From NCBI GenBank assembly GCA_035266865.1, contig DATFMR010000018.1, positions 1 to 17,032 on the forward strand: a DNA stretch of 17,032 bases. Direction: 5' to 3'. The stretch's first letter is position 1. The number at the start of each line of letters is the position of its first letter. Of this stretch, positions 7,230 through 14,703 are shown one piece after another. This stretch comes from JAKAGZ01 sp035266865 (GTDB taxonomy: Bacteria > Bacteroidota > Ignavibacteria > Ignavibacteriales > Ignavibacteriaceae). Below the pieces are notes generated by a model that saw only the letters and a list, made by a program, of their open reading frames with translations, was not told the DNA's origin and searched no databases. Made by a program: the position numbers and the translations under genes.

Positions 7230-7658
7230 TTATTTTTTTAAATAGAAATTTTTCACTGAGGGCAATAATGTAAATACGAGAATTAATATGGAAATAATTC
7301 CGTAGATAAGCTGCAGCGGTGGATCAGCCAGGAACCCGATCATAATTATTTCAACAAAAATCCAGATAATCAGACTCAATCCCGAAAGTAATGACCCGTA
7401 CCATGCAATTCGAAGCTTTTTTAACAGGCCGAAAAATACTATCAATGGCAATATTCCCAGGAATACAAAGAGCACAAAACCGGGAATTAAATAGCTACTG
7501 AACGGAGATTGGTTGAGTAAACTTATCTTCAAATTTATTAATTCGCCGGTGGGATCAATTATTAAGCAAAATCCTCCCGTAAGGCCACTCAATCCCTGAA
7601 AGAATAATACTAGCAAAAGCAACGATGTAGCAAGTGGTTTTGTTTCGTTACGTTCCAT
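7230..7658 (-). CDS. Four-helix integral membrane protein of unknown function
   Basis: A 142-residue hydrophobic protein. Four membrane segments lie at about residues 9-33, 55-78, 85-109 and 114-133. The loop between the first two (about 34-54, including DPTGELINLK) is the only sizeable polar stretch. A lysine pair before the third segment and KK at the C-terminus fit cytoplasmic ends. No motif or family is recognisable to me, and charged residues within membrane segments are few. The frame extends two codons further to a TTG at 7664, but the ATG at 7658 is the natural start. It is not clearly in an operon: TrmO lies 250 bp downstream beyond a probable terminator. Confidence 0.7.
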   Translation of the reverse strand: MERNETKPLATSLLLLVLFFQGLSGLTGGFCLIIDPTGELINLKISLLNQSPFSSYLIPGFVLFVFLGILPLIVFFGLLKKLRIAWYGSLLSGLSLIIWIFVEIIMIGFLADPPLQLIYGIISILILVFTLLPSVKNFYLKK

Positions 7659-7854
7659 ATTCAACTTTTTTTAAGGTTTTTATAGCAATCAGTCATCAAA
7701 TCAGGATACGTGAATGCTGTTATTATATAGTAAAATTACAAATAAAATTTTTTTTTGTCTAATCATAAAAATTGAGTTATACGTTTTATTATTTGATTTT
7801 ATTAATTAGCCAGACGGACTCATGCCCACTTTAAAAGTATAGGCACTTAATCAT

Positions 7855-7862
7855 TATATTTG
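7855..7862 (+). promoter_or_regulatory. Promoter -7 element of the thioesterase operon
   Basis: TATATTTG, identical to the box at 79-86 upstream of the tRNA, lies 31 bases before the ATG at 7893. The upstream TTG box is not convincing here. The rest of 7665-7892 holds no gene that I can see. Confidence 0.5.
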
Positions 7863-7892
7863 TACATCGATTAATAAACAATTATTAAAAAA

Positions 7893-8378
7893 ATGAAAAT
7901 TAAAGCAATACAGGACTACTACCCGGATGAACTTAATTATTGTTACGGGTGCGGAAAACTAAACGAACATGGGCACCAGATTAAAAGCTATTGGGAAGGT
8001 GACGAAACGGTTGCCCGTTTTAGCCCAAAGGAGTATCACACAGCAATTCCCGGCTTTGTTTACGGTGGATTGATTGCATCATTAATTGATTGCCACGGGA
8101 CCGGGACGGCAGCCCTTGCGTCATACAAAAATGAAAACCGGGACTTTGATTCAGAACCGGCATTCCGTTTTGTAACGGCTTCTCTACAGGTTGATTATCT
8201 TCGCCCCACTCCGCTTGGCGTTGAACTGGAACTGAGGGGAAAGGTGGTTGAGCTAAAGGGAAGAAAGGTGATCTCCGAGATTACACTTTCTGCAAACGGG
8301 GAAGTAACAGCTAAAGGAAAAGTTGTTGCAGTTCAAATGCCAGAAAAAATGATGAAAGATATTTCTTCCGTAAAATGA
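7893..8378 (+). CDS. Hotdog-fold thioesterase (PaaI/4HBT type)
   Basis: A 161-residue acyl-CoA thioesterase-like protein. The N-terminal CYGCG...NEHG segment (17-27) corresponds to the Cys-x-x-Cys-Gly...Asn...Gly motif seen before the hotdog in many PaaI-like enzymes. The hotdog helix follows with GFVYGGLIASLIDCHG (54-69), in which D66 is a good candidate catalytic acid. The long beta-sheet segment QVDYLRPTPLG (about 99-109) is typical. It is soluble and cytoplasmic. Its stop overlaps the start of the next gene in ATGA (8375-8378), so the two are translationally coupled. The acyl substrate cannot be told from the sequence. Confidence 0.85.
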   Translation: MKIKAIQDYYPDELNYCYGCGKLNEHGHQIKSYWEGDETVARFSPKEYHTAIPGFVYGGLIASLIDCHGTGTAALASYKNENRDFDSEPAFRFVTASLQVDYLRPTPLGVELELRGKVVELKGRKVISEITLSANGEVTAKGKVVAVQMPEKMMKDISSVK

Positions 8379-8605
8379 TAAACAAAGAAGAGGCATTAAG
8401 TATAGCTTTGCAGGTAATCCCCGATTTATTTAACCGGGGTTACAAAATATCTGATAAAATCTCAGGGGGAGAATCAGGCAGGAATTTCCCATCCAACTGC
8501 TGGTATGTTAAATACTCATCTGTACCTCTGAATTATTCCGCCTGCGGAAATGGTAAAAATCTGTATTTGTGTATTGATTTGGAAACTGGGGAGATTAAAA
8601 AATAA
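8375..8605 (+). CDS. Small protein of unknown function, coupled to the thioesterase
   Basis: A 76-residue soluble protein starting in the ATGA overlap with the thioesterase. It begins with a helix (INKEEALSIALQVIPDLF) followed by beta-like segments, NCWYVKYSS and LYLCIDLETGEIKK. The ending on a strand with LETGEI recalls PepSY-like small domains, where a residue-poor helix packs on a hairpin ending in a TGEI-type turn. This is a weak resemblance only. Three cysteines (in NCWY, SACGN and LYLCID) stand out for so short a protein. The tight coupling suggests that it works with, or is made in fixed ratio to, the thioesterase. Confidence 0.65.
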   Translation: MINKEEALSIALQVIPDLFNRGYKISDKISGGESGRNFPSNCWYVKYSSVPLNYSACGNGKNLYLCIDLETGEIKK

Positions 8606-8667
8606 CCATTGTTTGAATCCTTTCGTCCTTTTCCGAATCAAATGTGTACATCAAAATGCGGATTACT

Positions 8668-8889
8668 ATGAAAAAAAATATCGGAAAAATTGATCGGATT
8701 CTGAGAGGTACAGCGGCTTTAGTTATTATTATTCTCTTTTTAACGAAAGTTATTGAAGGACAGGCTGCAATATTTCTCGGGATAGTTGCTATTTCGTTAC
8801 TATTCACCAGCCTTACAAGTTTCTGCCCGTGCTATATAAGACTTAACGTAAACACATCGGGCAAGAAAAATAATTCTGAAAATCAATAA
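8668..8889 (+). CDS. DUF2892 (YgaP-like) inner membrane protein
   Basis: A 73-residue protein of the DUF2892 family. KKNIGKIDRILRGTAAL at its start is the family signature, followed by two membrane segments (about 16-33 and 36-54) and FCPCY, a cysteine pair near the membrane edge. YgaP-like proteins join this domain to a rhodanese; here it stands alone. The frame opens at a GTG at 8644, but the family motif begins at the ATG at 8668, which I take as the start. It is followed after 8 bp by the membrane-anchored thioredoxin gene, so a common job in sulfur or thiol chemistry is likely (inference). Confidence 0.82.
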   Translation: MKKNIGKIDRILRGTAALVIIILFLTKVIEGQAAIFLGIVAISLLFTSLTSFCPCYIRLNVNTSGKKNNSENQ

Positions 8890-8897
8890 GAAAAATT

Positions 8898-9284
8898 ATG
8901 ATAACTATTATTTATATAATTCTTGGTATAATCCTTCTGATCTTTTCACTTCAGTTTATGATGATAATAGCTGCCAGAAAATCTAAAGGCAAAAAAATAA
9001 CCGGACTTCAGGGAAAGTTAAAGGATCTCGAAAAGAAAGGTTCAAAAGGATTGGTTTATTTCTTCAGTCCATCCTGCCATGCGTGCAAGGCACAAACCCC
9101 GATAATTAAAGAATTACAATCTTCGAATAAAAATGTTTATGATGTTGATATTTCCAAAGATATGGATACTGCTAAAATATTTGGAGTGAAGGCAACTCCA
9201 TCCACAATTATTGTAGAAGACGGTATAATTAGCCAGGTATTACTTGGAGTTAAACAAAAAGATGTTTTGAAGAACTATTTGTGA
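8898..9284 (+). CDS. Membrane-anchored thioredoxin-fold protein (CHAC active site)
   Basis: A 128-residue protein with one N-terminal membrane helix (about 2-26). A positively charged stretch (RKSKGKK, about 27-33) follows, then a thioredoxin fold. The active site C60-H-A-C63 follows VYFFSPS, and the cis-proline is P101 in KATPST, so a working dithiol centre is expected. The positive charge directly after the helix suggests, by the positive-inside rule, that the thioredoxin domain faces the cytoplasm. The gene follows the DUF2892 gene by 8 bp and ends 18 bp from the convergent thioredoxin reductase-like gene, with no visible terminator between. It might reduce the cysteine pair of its membrane neighbour (inference). 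Confidence 0.85.
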   Translation: MITIIYIILGIILLIFSLQFMMIIAARKSKGKKITGLQGKLKDLEKKGSKGLVYFFSPSCHACKAQTPIIKELQSSNKNVYDVDISKDMDTAKIFGVKATPSTIIVEDGIISQVLLGVKQKDVLKNYL

Positions 9285-9302
9285 AAATAATTCCTCAAAA
9301 AT

Positions 9303-10247
9303 TTAAGCCGTAACCAGATTCTTCTTCTGATTATTAACAAACTCAGCAGCACCAAGTGCTGCAATGGTTCCGTCGGCTACAGCGGTTGTTACCTGCCTGT
9401 ATTTTTTCTGTATTGAATCACCGGCAGCAAACACACCGGGTATGTTTGTCATCAAATTTTTGTCTACATCTATTTCTTTAAACTTGTTCAGCCCAATAAT
9501 TCCTTCAAGGCTTTCTGTATTTGGGACGTACCCGATAAAAATAAAAACACCGTCAATGTTCATTTGGGATATTTCATCCGTACTTTTGTTTTTAATTTTT
9601 ACAGCTCTGAGTTTTTCTTCGCCAATAAATTCTATTATTTCGGATTCCATAATAAAATTAATTTTTTCGTTATTTCTGGCAACTTCAATGTAATGTTCAA
9701 GTGCCTGGAAATGATCAAACTGGTGAACAACAGTAACTTTTGAAGCATATTTGGTAAGAGAAACCGCTTCTTCCAAAGCTGAATTGCCGCCGCCGACAAC
9801 TATTATTTCTTTATCCTGGAAAAAATCACCGTCACAGGTTGCACAGTATGAGATTCCTGTTCCTTTAAAGTTATCTTCTCCCGGCGCGCCTATTGTTCTG
9901 GACTTTCCCCCGGTCGCAATTATTACAGCGCTAGATGTATATGTGCTCTTGCTATTTATTGTTACTTTTTTAATTTCATCTCCCAGAGCGAGTGATGTTA
10001 TTTTTACATTTGATCTAATTTTACAACCAAATTTTAATGCCTGTGATTTCATATTTCTTGCAAGCTCATATCCGCTTATATTTTCTACTCCGGGGTAATT
10101 TGCAATCTCATGGGTAAGCACCATTTGTCCACCCACTGCACCCTCATTTAATATCACGGTGTTTACTTTTGCGCGGGAAAGATAAATGCCTGCGGTTAAA
10201 CCAGCGGCACCACCACCAATTACTATTACATCAAAATGATTTTCCAT
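9303..10247 (-). CDS. Thioredoxin reductase-like flavoprotein lacking the NADPH-phosphate motif
   Basis: A 314-residue member of the bacterial thioredoxin reductase family. The FAD motif GGGAAG is at 11-16, the redox-active C135-A-T-C138 sits before DGDFF, the nucleotide-domain GGGNSA is at 152-157, and the FAD-binding GVFAAGDS lies near the C-terminus. The frame could extend 26 codons upstream, but that would overlap the preceding gene. The ATG at 10247 has AGAG upstream and puts the cysteines at the same numbers as in E. coli TrxB. Unlike E. coli, where HRRxxFR (175-181) holds the NADPH 2'-phosphate, this protein reads HQFDHFQ: Q176, F177 and Q181 replace all three arginines. NADH, ferredoxin or another donor is therefore more likely (inference). 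Confidence 0.88.
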   Translation of the reverse strand: MENHFDVIVIGGGAAGLTAGIYLSRAKVNTVILNEGAVGGQMVLTHEIANYPGVENISGYELARNMKSQALKFGCKIRSNVKITSLALGDEIKKVTINSKSTYTSSAVIIATGGKSRTIGAPGEDNFKGTGISYCATCDGDFFQDKEIIVVGGGNSALEEAVSLTKYASKVTVVHQFDHFQALEHYIEVARNNEKINFIMESEIIEFIGEEKLRAVKIKNKSTDEISQMNIDGVFIFIGYVPNTESLEGIIGLNKFKEIDVDKNLMTNIPGVFAAGDSIQKKYRQVTTAVADGTIAALGAAEFVNNQKKNLVTA

Positions 10248-10266
10248 CGTATTCTCTGCCCTAATT

Positions 10267-10293
10267 AAAAGGGAGAGTCTGTCTCTCCCTTTT
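10267..10293. terminator. Strong hairpin between the thioredoxin-like and reductase genes
   Basis: AAAAGGGAGAG (10267-10277) and CTCTCCCTTTT (10283-10293) form a perfect 11-bp stem with a 5-base loop. On the minus strand it ends in TTTTAATT after the stop of the upstream gene and 20 bases before the reductase ATG. It may be a partial terminator that lowers reductase expression, or an mRNA-stabilising hairpin within one transcript. Confidence 0.75.
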
Positions 10294-10302
10294 ATATTAT
10301 AA

Positions 10303-10659
10303 TTATTTTGAAAAATTTGCGTCAAGTATTTCTGTGATCTGATCTCTTGACTGAATACTGCTTGTTGCTTTTACCACTTTCCCATCTTTATAATAAACCA
10401 CGAAGGGAAGTCCGGCAAAACTGCTGCACTCAGGAAGATTTCTTATTACTTTTGCATCAGGAGAATCAAATTCCATATCAGCAAACTTGACGTTTTTGTA
10501 TTCGCCTTCAATTTCTTCCATTGATTCATAAACAGGTATGCACATTGGCCCCATTCTTCCGCAGCATATCATTACGTTTTCATTGCTGTTTAGTAATTCA
10601 GAGTGTTCCTTTTCAGAAAGTACGTGTGTCAGATTTGTTTTTAGCATTTTATATTCCAT
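10303..10659 (-). CDS. Thioredoxin-fold protein with atypical CGRMGPMC active site
   Basis: A 118-residue protein with thioredoxin-like architecture: helix, strand NVMICC, active-site loop, helix IPVYESMEEIEGEY, strand VKFADMEFD and cis-proline P85 in GLPFVVYYKDGK. In place of WCGPC the loop reads C32-C33-G-R-M-G-P-M-C40. If the GP pair is aligned with CGPC, both catalytic cysteines fall on methionines, leaving C33 and C40 (C-x6-C) and an extra C78 as possible redox partners. It is co-directional with the reductase 55 bp downstream, so they are likely substrate and enzyme. The ATG at 10647 (residue 5) is an alternative start; neither has a clear ribosome site. Confidence 0.8.
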   Translation of the reverse strand: MEYKMLKTNLTHVLSEKEHSELLNSNENVMICCGRMGPMCIPVYESMEEIEGEYKNVKFADMEFDSPDAKVIRNLPECSSFAGLPFVVYYKDGKVVKATSSIQSRDQITEILDANFSK

Positions 10660-10834
10660 TTTTAATTGATTTATATTTTTGCCTGAAACAGGCCCGTTTA
10701 GCGTTATAAATTTTTGTGCTATATGCTATGTGATTCATAATAGATGAAAAGGATTCCGGGGGGATTTCGCTGGTCATTTTGACGGTTTTCAGAGCGGATT
10801 AATTTAGTATGACATGTAAGAGTATCAGTCTCCG

Positions 10835-11575
10835 CTATTCTTCAAAAAATTCGGCCCCGGTTTTATCGATATATCCGATCCTGTTATTTAACCTAATTTT
10901 AACCAGCTGACCGGTAGAGTCTATTATCTCATCATATTTAATGGGAGTTACGCCTTTACCGTCTTTGTTTATCAGCCCCCACCAGCCATTCATTTCAACC
11001 GCCGCGACACCGTCGTTAAATTCACCGACTGAGTTATAATTATTATGAATGATGAGTTTTCCGTCCTTTGATATAAAACCCCATTTATTGTTTGCTTTAA
11101 CGGCAATAAGTCCCTCGCTTAGCTTACCGATACTTTCATAGATTACCGGGGTAATTTGCTTGCCCGTATTATTTACGAATCCCCATTTATTGCTTAACAT
11201 CACGGAAAATATTCCGTCGAAATATTTTCCGATTTTATTATACTGCACAGGAATTATTTCTTTCCCTTTAGAATTAATTATTCCCCATTTCCCGCCAAAT
11301 ACTTCCTTATCATTTTTCTTTTTTATTCCGAAATTAACTTTCGCAAAACCATCGCTGAAATCATCCGCATCATCATACTTTATATCTGTAACCGGGTCTC
11401 CTTTCTCATTAATAAATCCCCACTTGTTGTTTAGCTTTACCCTCACCATGTCTTCGTTAAACGCTCCGACAAATTCGTATTGAATGGGGATAATTATATT
11501 TCCCCGGCTGTCGCAAAATCCCCATTTATCTTTTTTCCTGAATGGGATTAATTTTGGTAGTTGTTCCTTTGTCAA
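10835..11575 (-). CDS. WG-repeat protein
   Basis: A 246-residue protein made almost wholly of WG (KWG) repeats. Tryptophan-glycine pairs occur at residues 18, 52, 97, 131, 165 and 199, with a degenerate last copy (IG at 233). The step is 34 residues throughout, except for 45 between the second and third copies, where KKKNDKEVFGG makes an insertion. Each unit follows the pattern KWGFIN-x-GK-x-I-x-P-x-xY. The start is a TTG at 11575: a TGA lies two codons upstream in frame, no nearby ATG exists, and GGAG sits 7 bases before it. No signal peptide is visible. WG proteins are thought to be scaffolds or binding proteins, but the partner is unknown. Confidence 0.85.
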   Translation of the reverse strand: MTKEQLPKLIPFRKKDKWGFCDSRGNIIIPIQYEFVGAFNEDMVRVKLNNKWGFINEKGDPVTDIKYDDADDFSDGFAKVNFGIKKKNDKEVFGGKWGIINSKGKEIIPVQYNKIGKYFDGIFSVMLSNKWGFVNNTGKQITPVIYESIGKLSEGLIAVKANNKWGFISKDGKLIIHNNYNSVGEFNDGVAAVEMNGWWGLINKDGKGVTPIKYDEIIDSTGQLVKIRLNNRIGYIDKTGAEFFEE

Positions 11576-11714
11576 TAGTCACTCCGCCTAATAGTCGTTT
11601 TAATAATTAAATTGCCATAATAACAACTACGAAAATCAGGATTTTGATTAAAATTATCAACGACAAAAGTGCTAGAAAGTACGGTGAATTTGTAGCATAA
11701 CCTGCCACGCCAAC

Positions 11715-11840
11715 ATGCCCCCGGTTGTAAAACAACAGCTTGTACCGGGCAATGGAAAGAAAAATGGGGATATCGATGAAGCCGTTCCTGCTGGAAGAGA
11801 AAAGTTCGTTTTTATGAAAGTATTGAATACGTCAATTTAA
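11715..11840 (+). CDS. Doubtful 41-residue open frame in the 316-bp gap
   Basis: The gap 11576-11891 holds no clear gene. The best frame starts at ATG 11715 and ends at TAA 11840, directly on the terminator hairpin. It encodes a polar stretch, VPGNGKKNGDIDEAVPAGRE, followed by KFVFMKVLN. The composition is protein-like, but there is no ribosome binding site, no recognisable family, and no open frame upstream (stop before 11685). It may be a decayed gene end or chance. The rest of the gap appears to contain only upstream sequence of the WG gene. Confidence 0.2.
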   Translation: MPPVVKQQLVPGNGKKNGDIDEAVPAGREKFVFMKVLNTSI

Positions 11841-11877
11841 ATACCCCGGGATTTAATGCGCCCGGGGTATTTAAAAA
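11836..11877. terminator. Terminator of the M13 peptidase gene
   Basis: TTTAAATACCCCGGG and CCCGGGGTATTTAAA form a perfect 15-bp stem with loop ATTTAATGCG. It lies 14 bp beyond the peptidase stop codon on the minus strand. Its AT-rich ends make it usable in both directions. Confidence 0.85.
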
Positions 11878-11891
11878 TGAAAAAGAAATGT

Positions 11892-13931
11892 CTACCAGAT
11901 TTGAGGCCTTTTATCCGCTGGTCGCCACATCGGTTGTCCGGGTTTTATTTCAAATGTTTCATAGAAAACCGGAATATCGCTGAAAGGTCCATTAATCCTT
12001 AAAAAATTTGGAGAATGCACGTCAGTCAATATCTGTTGTGCCAGAGCTTCCGGCCTTGTGTGTCCTAACCACGAATAAGCATAACCAATCCAGAACCTCT
12101 GTGCGGGAGTAAGACCTGCAATTTTTTTTCCTTCTTTGTATTGTTTTGTTTTTTTGAATGCGTCCCAACCAATAAGATCTCCGCCAAGATCAGCAAGATT
12201 TTCCCCTAGTGTTGCTTTACCGTTAATATGCATACTGTCCAGTATTACATAATTATTAAATTGTTCAACCAGAAGTTTTGTCTTTTCGTTAAATTTCTTC
12301 TCATCTTCTTTCGTCCACCAGTTTTTAAGATTTCCTCTGGCGTCATATAATCTGCCCTGGTCGTCAAAACCGTGGGTTAACTCGTGACCGATAGTTGATG
12401 CGCCTGCATAGGCGTATGCCACAGCGTCATCTACCAGTGAATCAGGAACTCCGGGTACAATAAAAGCGGCAGCCGGGAGTACAATTTCATTGTTAGATGG
12501 ATTGTAATATGCGTTCCATGTCTGTGGAGTCATTCCCCATTCAGTTCTGTCTACCGGCTTTCCCAGCTTGTTCATTTCCCTTTCAAACCAGAAAACATTT
12601 GCATTGATTACATTTCTTACGTAGGATTTTTTGTTAACTGATAATTTTGAAAAATCTTTCCACTTATCCGGGTAACCTACTTTTTTAGTTATAGCGTACA
12701 ATTTTGTTAATGCTTTTTTCTTTGTAGTGGCGCTCATCCAGTCCAGTTTTTTTATTCTGTTAGCAAAAGCATCTACTACATTATCAACAATTTTTTCATA
12801 TCTCTTTTTAGTTTTGGGAGAATAAAATTTCTCAACATATATTTGTCCGAGCAATTCACCCATTGCTCTTTCAGTTGCATCCTGTATTCTTTTCCATCTT
12901 GGTTTCTGTTCTGTTGTACCGGACATCACAGTTCCCCTGAAATGAAATACTTCGTTATCAAAAGCGCTGCTTAACCTGCTTGCAAATGAACTTACGAGAT
13001 GTTCTCTGAAATATGCTTTCCATTGATCCAGTGAATATTTATCCACCGCAGCACTCAATGCTCTTAAAAATTCAGGCTGGCCTACTATAATATCGCCTGG
13101 GGTTTTTTCTGTGAAATCAGCGAACATAGCTTTCCATTTGATATTTGGTGCTGTTTTTTCCAGTTCAGCCATTGACATCTTATTATAATTGGCATAAGGG
13201 TCTCTTAAATCTTCAAGGTTTCTGCAAGAGTCAGCCAGAAATAATTCAATACTATAGACTGATTCACTGTTATTTTCAGCTTCTGATTTATTATCCCCTA
13301 TCAATTCGAACATATTTGCCAGGTGTTTTTTGTATTCCATTCGAATATTTTCTGTTCGCGCATCCTGTCTGAAATAATATTCCCTGTTTGGAAGTCCAAG
13401 TCCACTTTGCCACAGGTACAAAGCCATTTCATCACTGTTTTTCTGATCCTGGTCAACGAACAAACCAAACATCAGGCTAACCCCTTCTTTTTTCAAAAGA
13501 GCAGCGGTTCCAAACAGATCATTTTTGTTTTTCATTAAATTGATTTTATTCAGTTCAGACTGAAGTGGTGTAATGCCCTGCATCTCAATATTTACTGTAT
13601 CCATGCCTGAATAATAAAAGTCCCCGATTTTTTGCTTACTGGTACCTTTGGGAGATTCCGTAGACGATGCTTCCCTTAAAATACTTTTTAGCCTGTTGTA
13701 AGTTTCTTCATTAACCAGGTTGGCTAGCCCCCATCTTCTCTCAGAAGCAGGTATGGGATTTTCTTTCATCCATTTGCCAGTTGCGTATTTGAAGAAATCC
13801 ACTCCCGGGTTAACTGTTGTGTCTATTGCCTCTGTAAGGAAATCACCTTTTTGTTTTTCCTGAGATAAAATTTGTCCCTGAAAAACAAGTGAAAAAATGA
13901 ATAACGCGAAAAGGAATTTAAAAGTTTTCAT
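11892..13931 (-). CDS. Secreted M13-family zinc metallopeptidase (PepO/neprilysin-like)
   Basis: A 679-residue M13 (gluzincin) endopeptidase. The N-terminus MKTFKFLFALFIFSLVFQGQ is a signal peptide, with cleavage probable near ILSQ-EK, so it acts outside the cytoplasmic membrane. The M13 N-terminal domain starts at VNPGVDFFKYATGKWMKENP (40-59). The substrate-binding NAYYNPSNNEIVLPAAAF (473-490) is intact. H516-E-L-T-H520 binds zinc with E517 as catalytic base, and E577 in GENLADLGG (576-584) is the third ligand. The protein ends RPQIW, keeping the family's final tryptophan but not the cysteine often found near it. The length is normal. It is monocistronic, with a strong terminator; it probably degrades peptides for nutrition. 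Confidence 0.95.
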   Translation of the reverse strand: MKTFKFLFALFIFSLVFQGQILSQEKQKGDFLTEAIDTTVNPGVDFFKYATGKWMKENPIPASERRWGLANLVNEETYNRLKSILREASSTESPKGTSKQKIGDFYYSGMDTVNIEMQGITPLQSELNKINLMKNKNDLFGTAALLKKEGVSLMFGLFVDQDQKNSDEMALYLWQSGLGLPNREYYFRQDARTENIRMEYKKHLANMFELIGDNKSEAENNSESVYSIELFLADSCRNLEDLRDPYANYNKMSMAELEKTAPNIKWKAMFADFTEKTPGDIIVGQPEFLRALSAAVDKYSLDQWKAYFREHLVSSFASRLSSAFDNEVFHFRGTVMSGTTEQKPRWKRIQDATERAMGELLGQIYVEKFYSPKTKKRYEKIVDNVVDAFANRIKKLDWMSATTKKKALTKLYAITKKVGYPDKWKDFSKLSVNKKSYVRNVINANVFWFEREMNKLGKPVDRTEWGMTPQTWNAYYNPSNNEIVLPAAAFIVPGVPDSLVDDAVAYAYAGASTIGHELTHGFDDQGRLYDARGNLKNWWTKEDEKKFNEKTKLLVEQFNNYVILDSMHINGKATLGENLADLGGDLIGWDAFKKTKQYKEGKKIAGLTPAQRFWIGYAYSWLGHTRPEALAQQILTDVHSPNFLRINGPFSDIPVFYETFEIKPGQPMWRPADKRPQIW

Positions 13932-14122
13932 GTGAACTCAATGAAAGTTTATAAAAGATATTTACAAAAATTATTCAAGTGTGATAAAATAAATAAAATT
14001 AATGAGCATAAAATACCGTCCATAAAATTCTTTTGTACAGGGAAGTGAAAATGCAAATATTGAAAATTAAACCCACAATTATGAAGAAAGGCTTGTACGA
14101 AGTGGTAAATTAAAGTTACAAT

Positions 14123-14518
14123 CTAAATAAAAATCCGGGGTTGTAGCTTTTCAAGAAGCATATCTTTAGTGAATGGCTTTATAACAACATCATCAAAGCC
14201 TTTCTTTTTTAAGAAATTAACGTCTGAGGGAGTGAATAATGCAGTTATTGCAATTATGGGCGCAGACTTGTACCAACTAATATTTCTTATTTCAGTCATT
14301 AATTCAAGACCGTTCATTCCAGTTCCAAGTTTAATATCGATTAAAAAACCATAATAATTGTTCTCTTCTATAAGCGTGAGCGCCTGTTTTGCATTAGAGG
14401 CGGCATGAAGTATAAAATAATCCTCCAGGTATTTTTTCATAAACGCAAGGCTCGAAAAATCATCGTCTACTAAAAGCAAATGCTGCATTTTGGCTGGATT
14501 TTCTAAAGAATCGTTCAT
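14123..14518 (-). CDS. Stand-alone response regulator receiver protein (CheY-like)
   Basis: A 131-residue single receiver domain with no output domain. The acidic pocket is at D18-D19 (VDDD), the phosphoacceptor is D61 in FLIDIKLG, the switch threonine is T92 in AITAL, and the conserved lysine is K114 in IKPF. All residues for phosphotransfer are present. The start is supported by AGGGGG four bases before the ATG. No histidine kinase lies nearby, so its partner is encoded elsewhere. Single receivers act through protein contacts, in phosphorelays or on kinases; the target here is unknown. The 191 bp downstream hold no clear gene or terminator. Confidence 0.92.
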   Translation of the reverse strand: MNDSLENPAKMQHLLLVDDDFSSLAFMKKYLEDYFILHAASNAKQALTLIEENNYYGFLIDIKLGTGMNGLELMTEIRNISWYKSAPIIAITALFTPSDVNFLKKKGFDDVVIKPFTKDMLLEKLQPRIFI

Positions 14519-14635
14519 TTTACCCCCTAAACAGATAAAATTTCACCTTATTCAATTAGGTTATAACTTAATTCAATTAATTGGTAATATCCAAACCGCT
14601 TACTCAATAAAACCTACCTTTAAATAAATAATATT

Positions 14636-14655
14636 GCACAAATTATGTCTTGTGC
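14636..14655. promoter_or_regulatory. Inverted repeat upstream of the acetyltransferase gene
   Basis: GCACAA (14636-14641) and TTGTGC (14650-14655) are perfect inverted arms around 8 bases, 48 bp before the acetyltransferase start. It could be an operator or a leader hairpin. No regulator gene is adjacent except the receiver protein, which has no DNA-binding domain. Confidence 0.4.
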
Positions 14656-14703
14656 GTAATTTAGAGCCTATAAGAGAGTTTTACTAATCGAAGAGGATAA
14701 ACA

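Noticed and set aside
10248..10325. N-terminal extension of the thioredoxin reductase-like protein
   Set aside because: It overlaps the upstream gene's end and reads through the intergenic hairpin; the ATG at 10247 matches E. coli numbering and has a ribosome site.
10760..10783. Second copy of the 6110 repeat (GGGATTTCGCTGGTCATTTTGAC)
   Set aside because: Only short arms agree (GATTTC, TCATTT-GA), and the central hairpin is missing; likeness is too weak to call.
14051..14113. 20-codon frame (MQILKIKPTIMKK...) with AGGGAAG upstream
   Set aside because: Too short, no hydrophobic helix or motif, and no conservation visible; the ribosome-site-like sequence is common by chance in AG-rich sequence.
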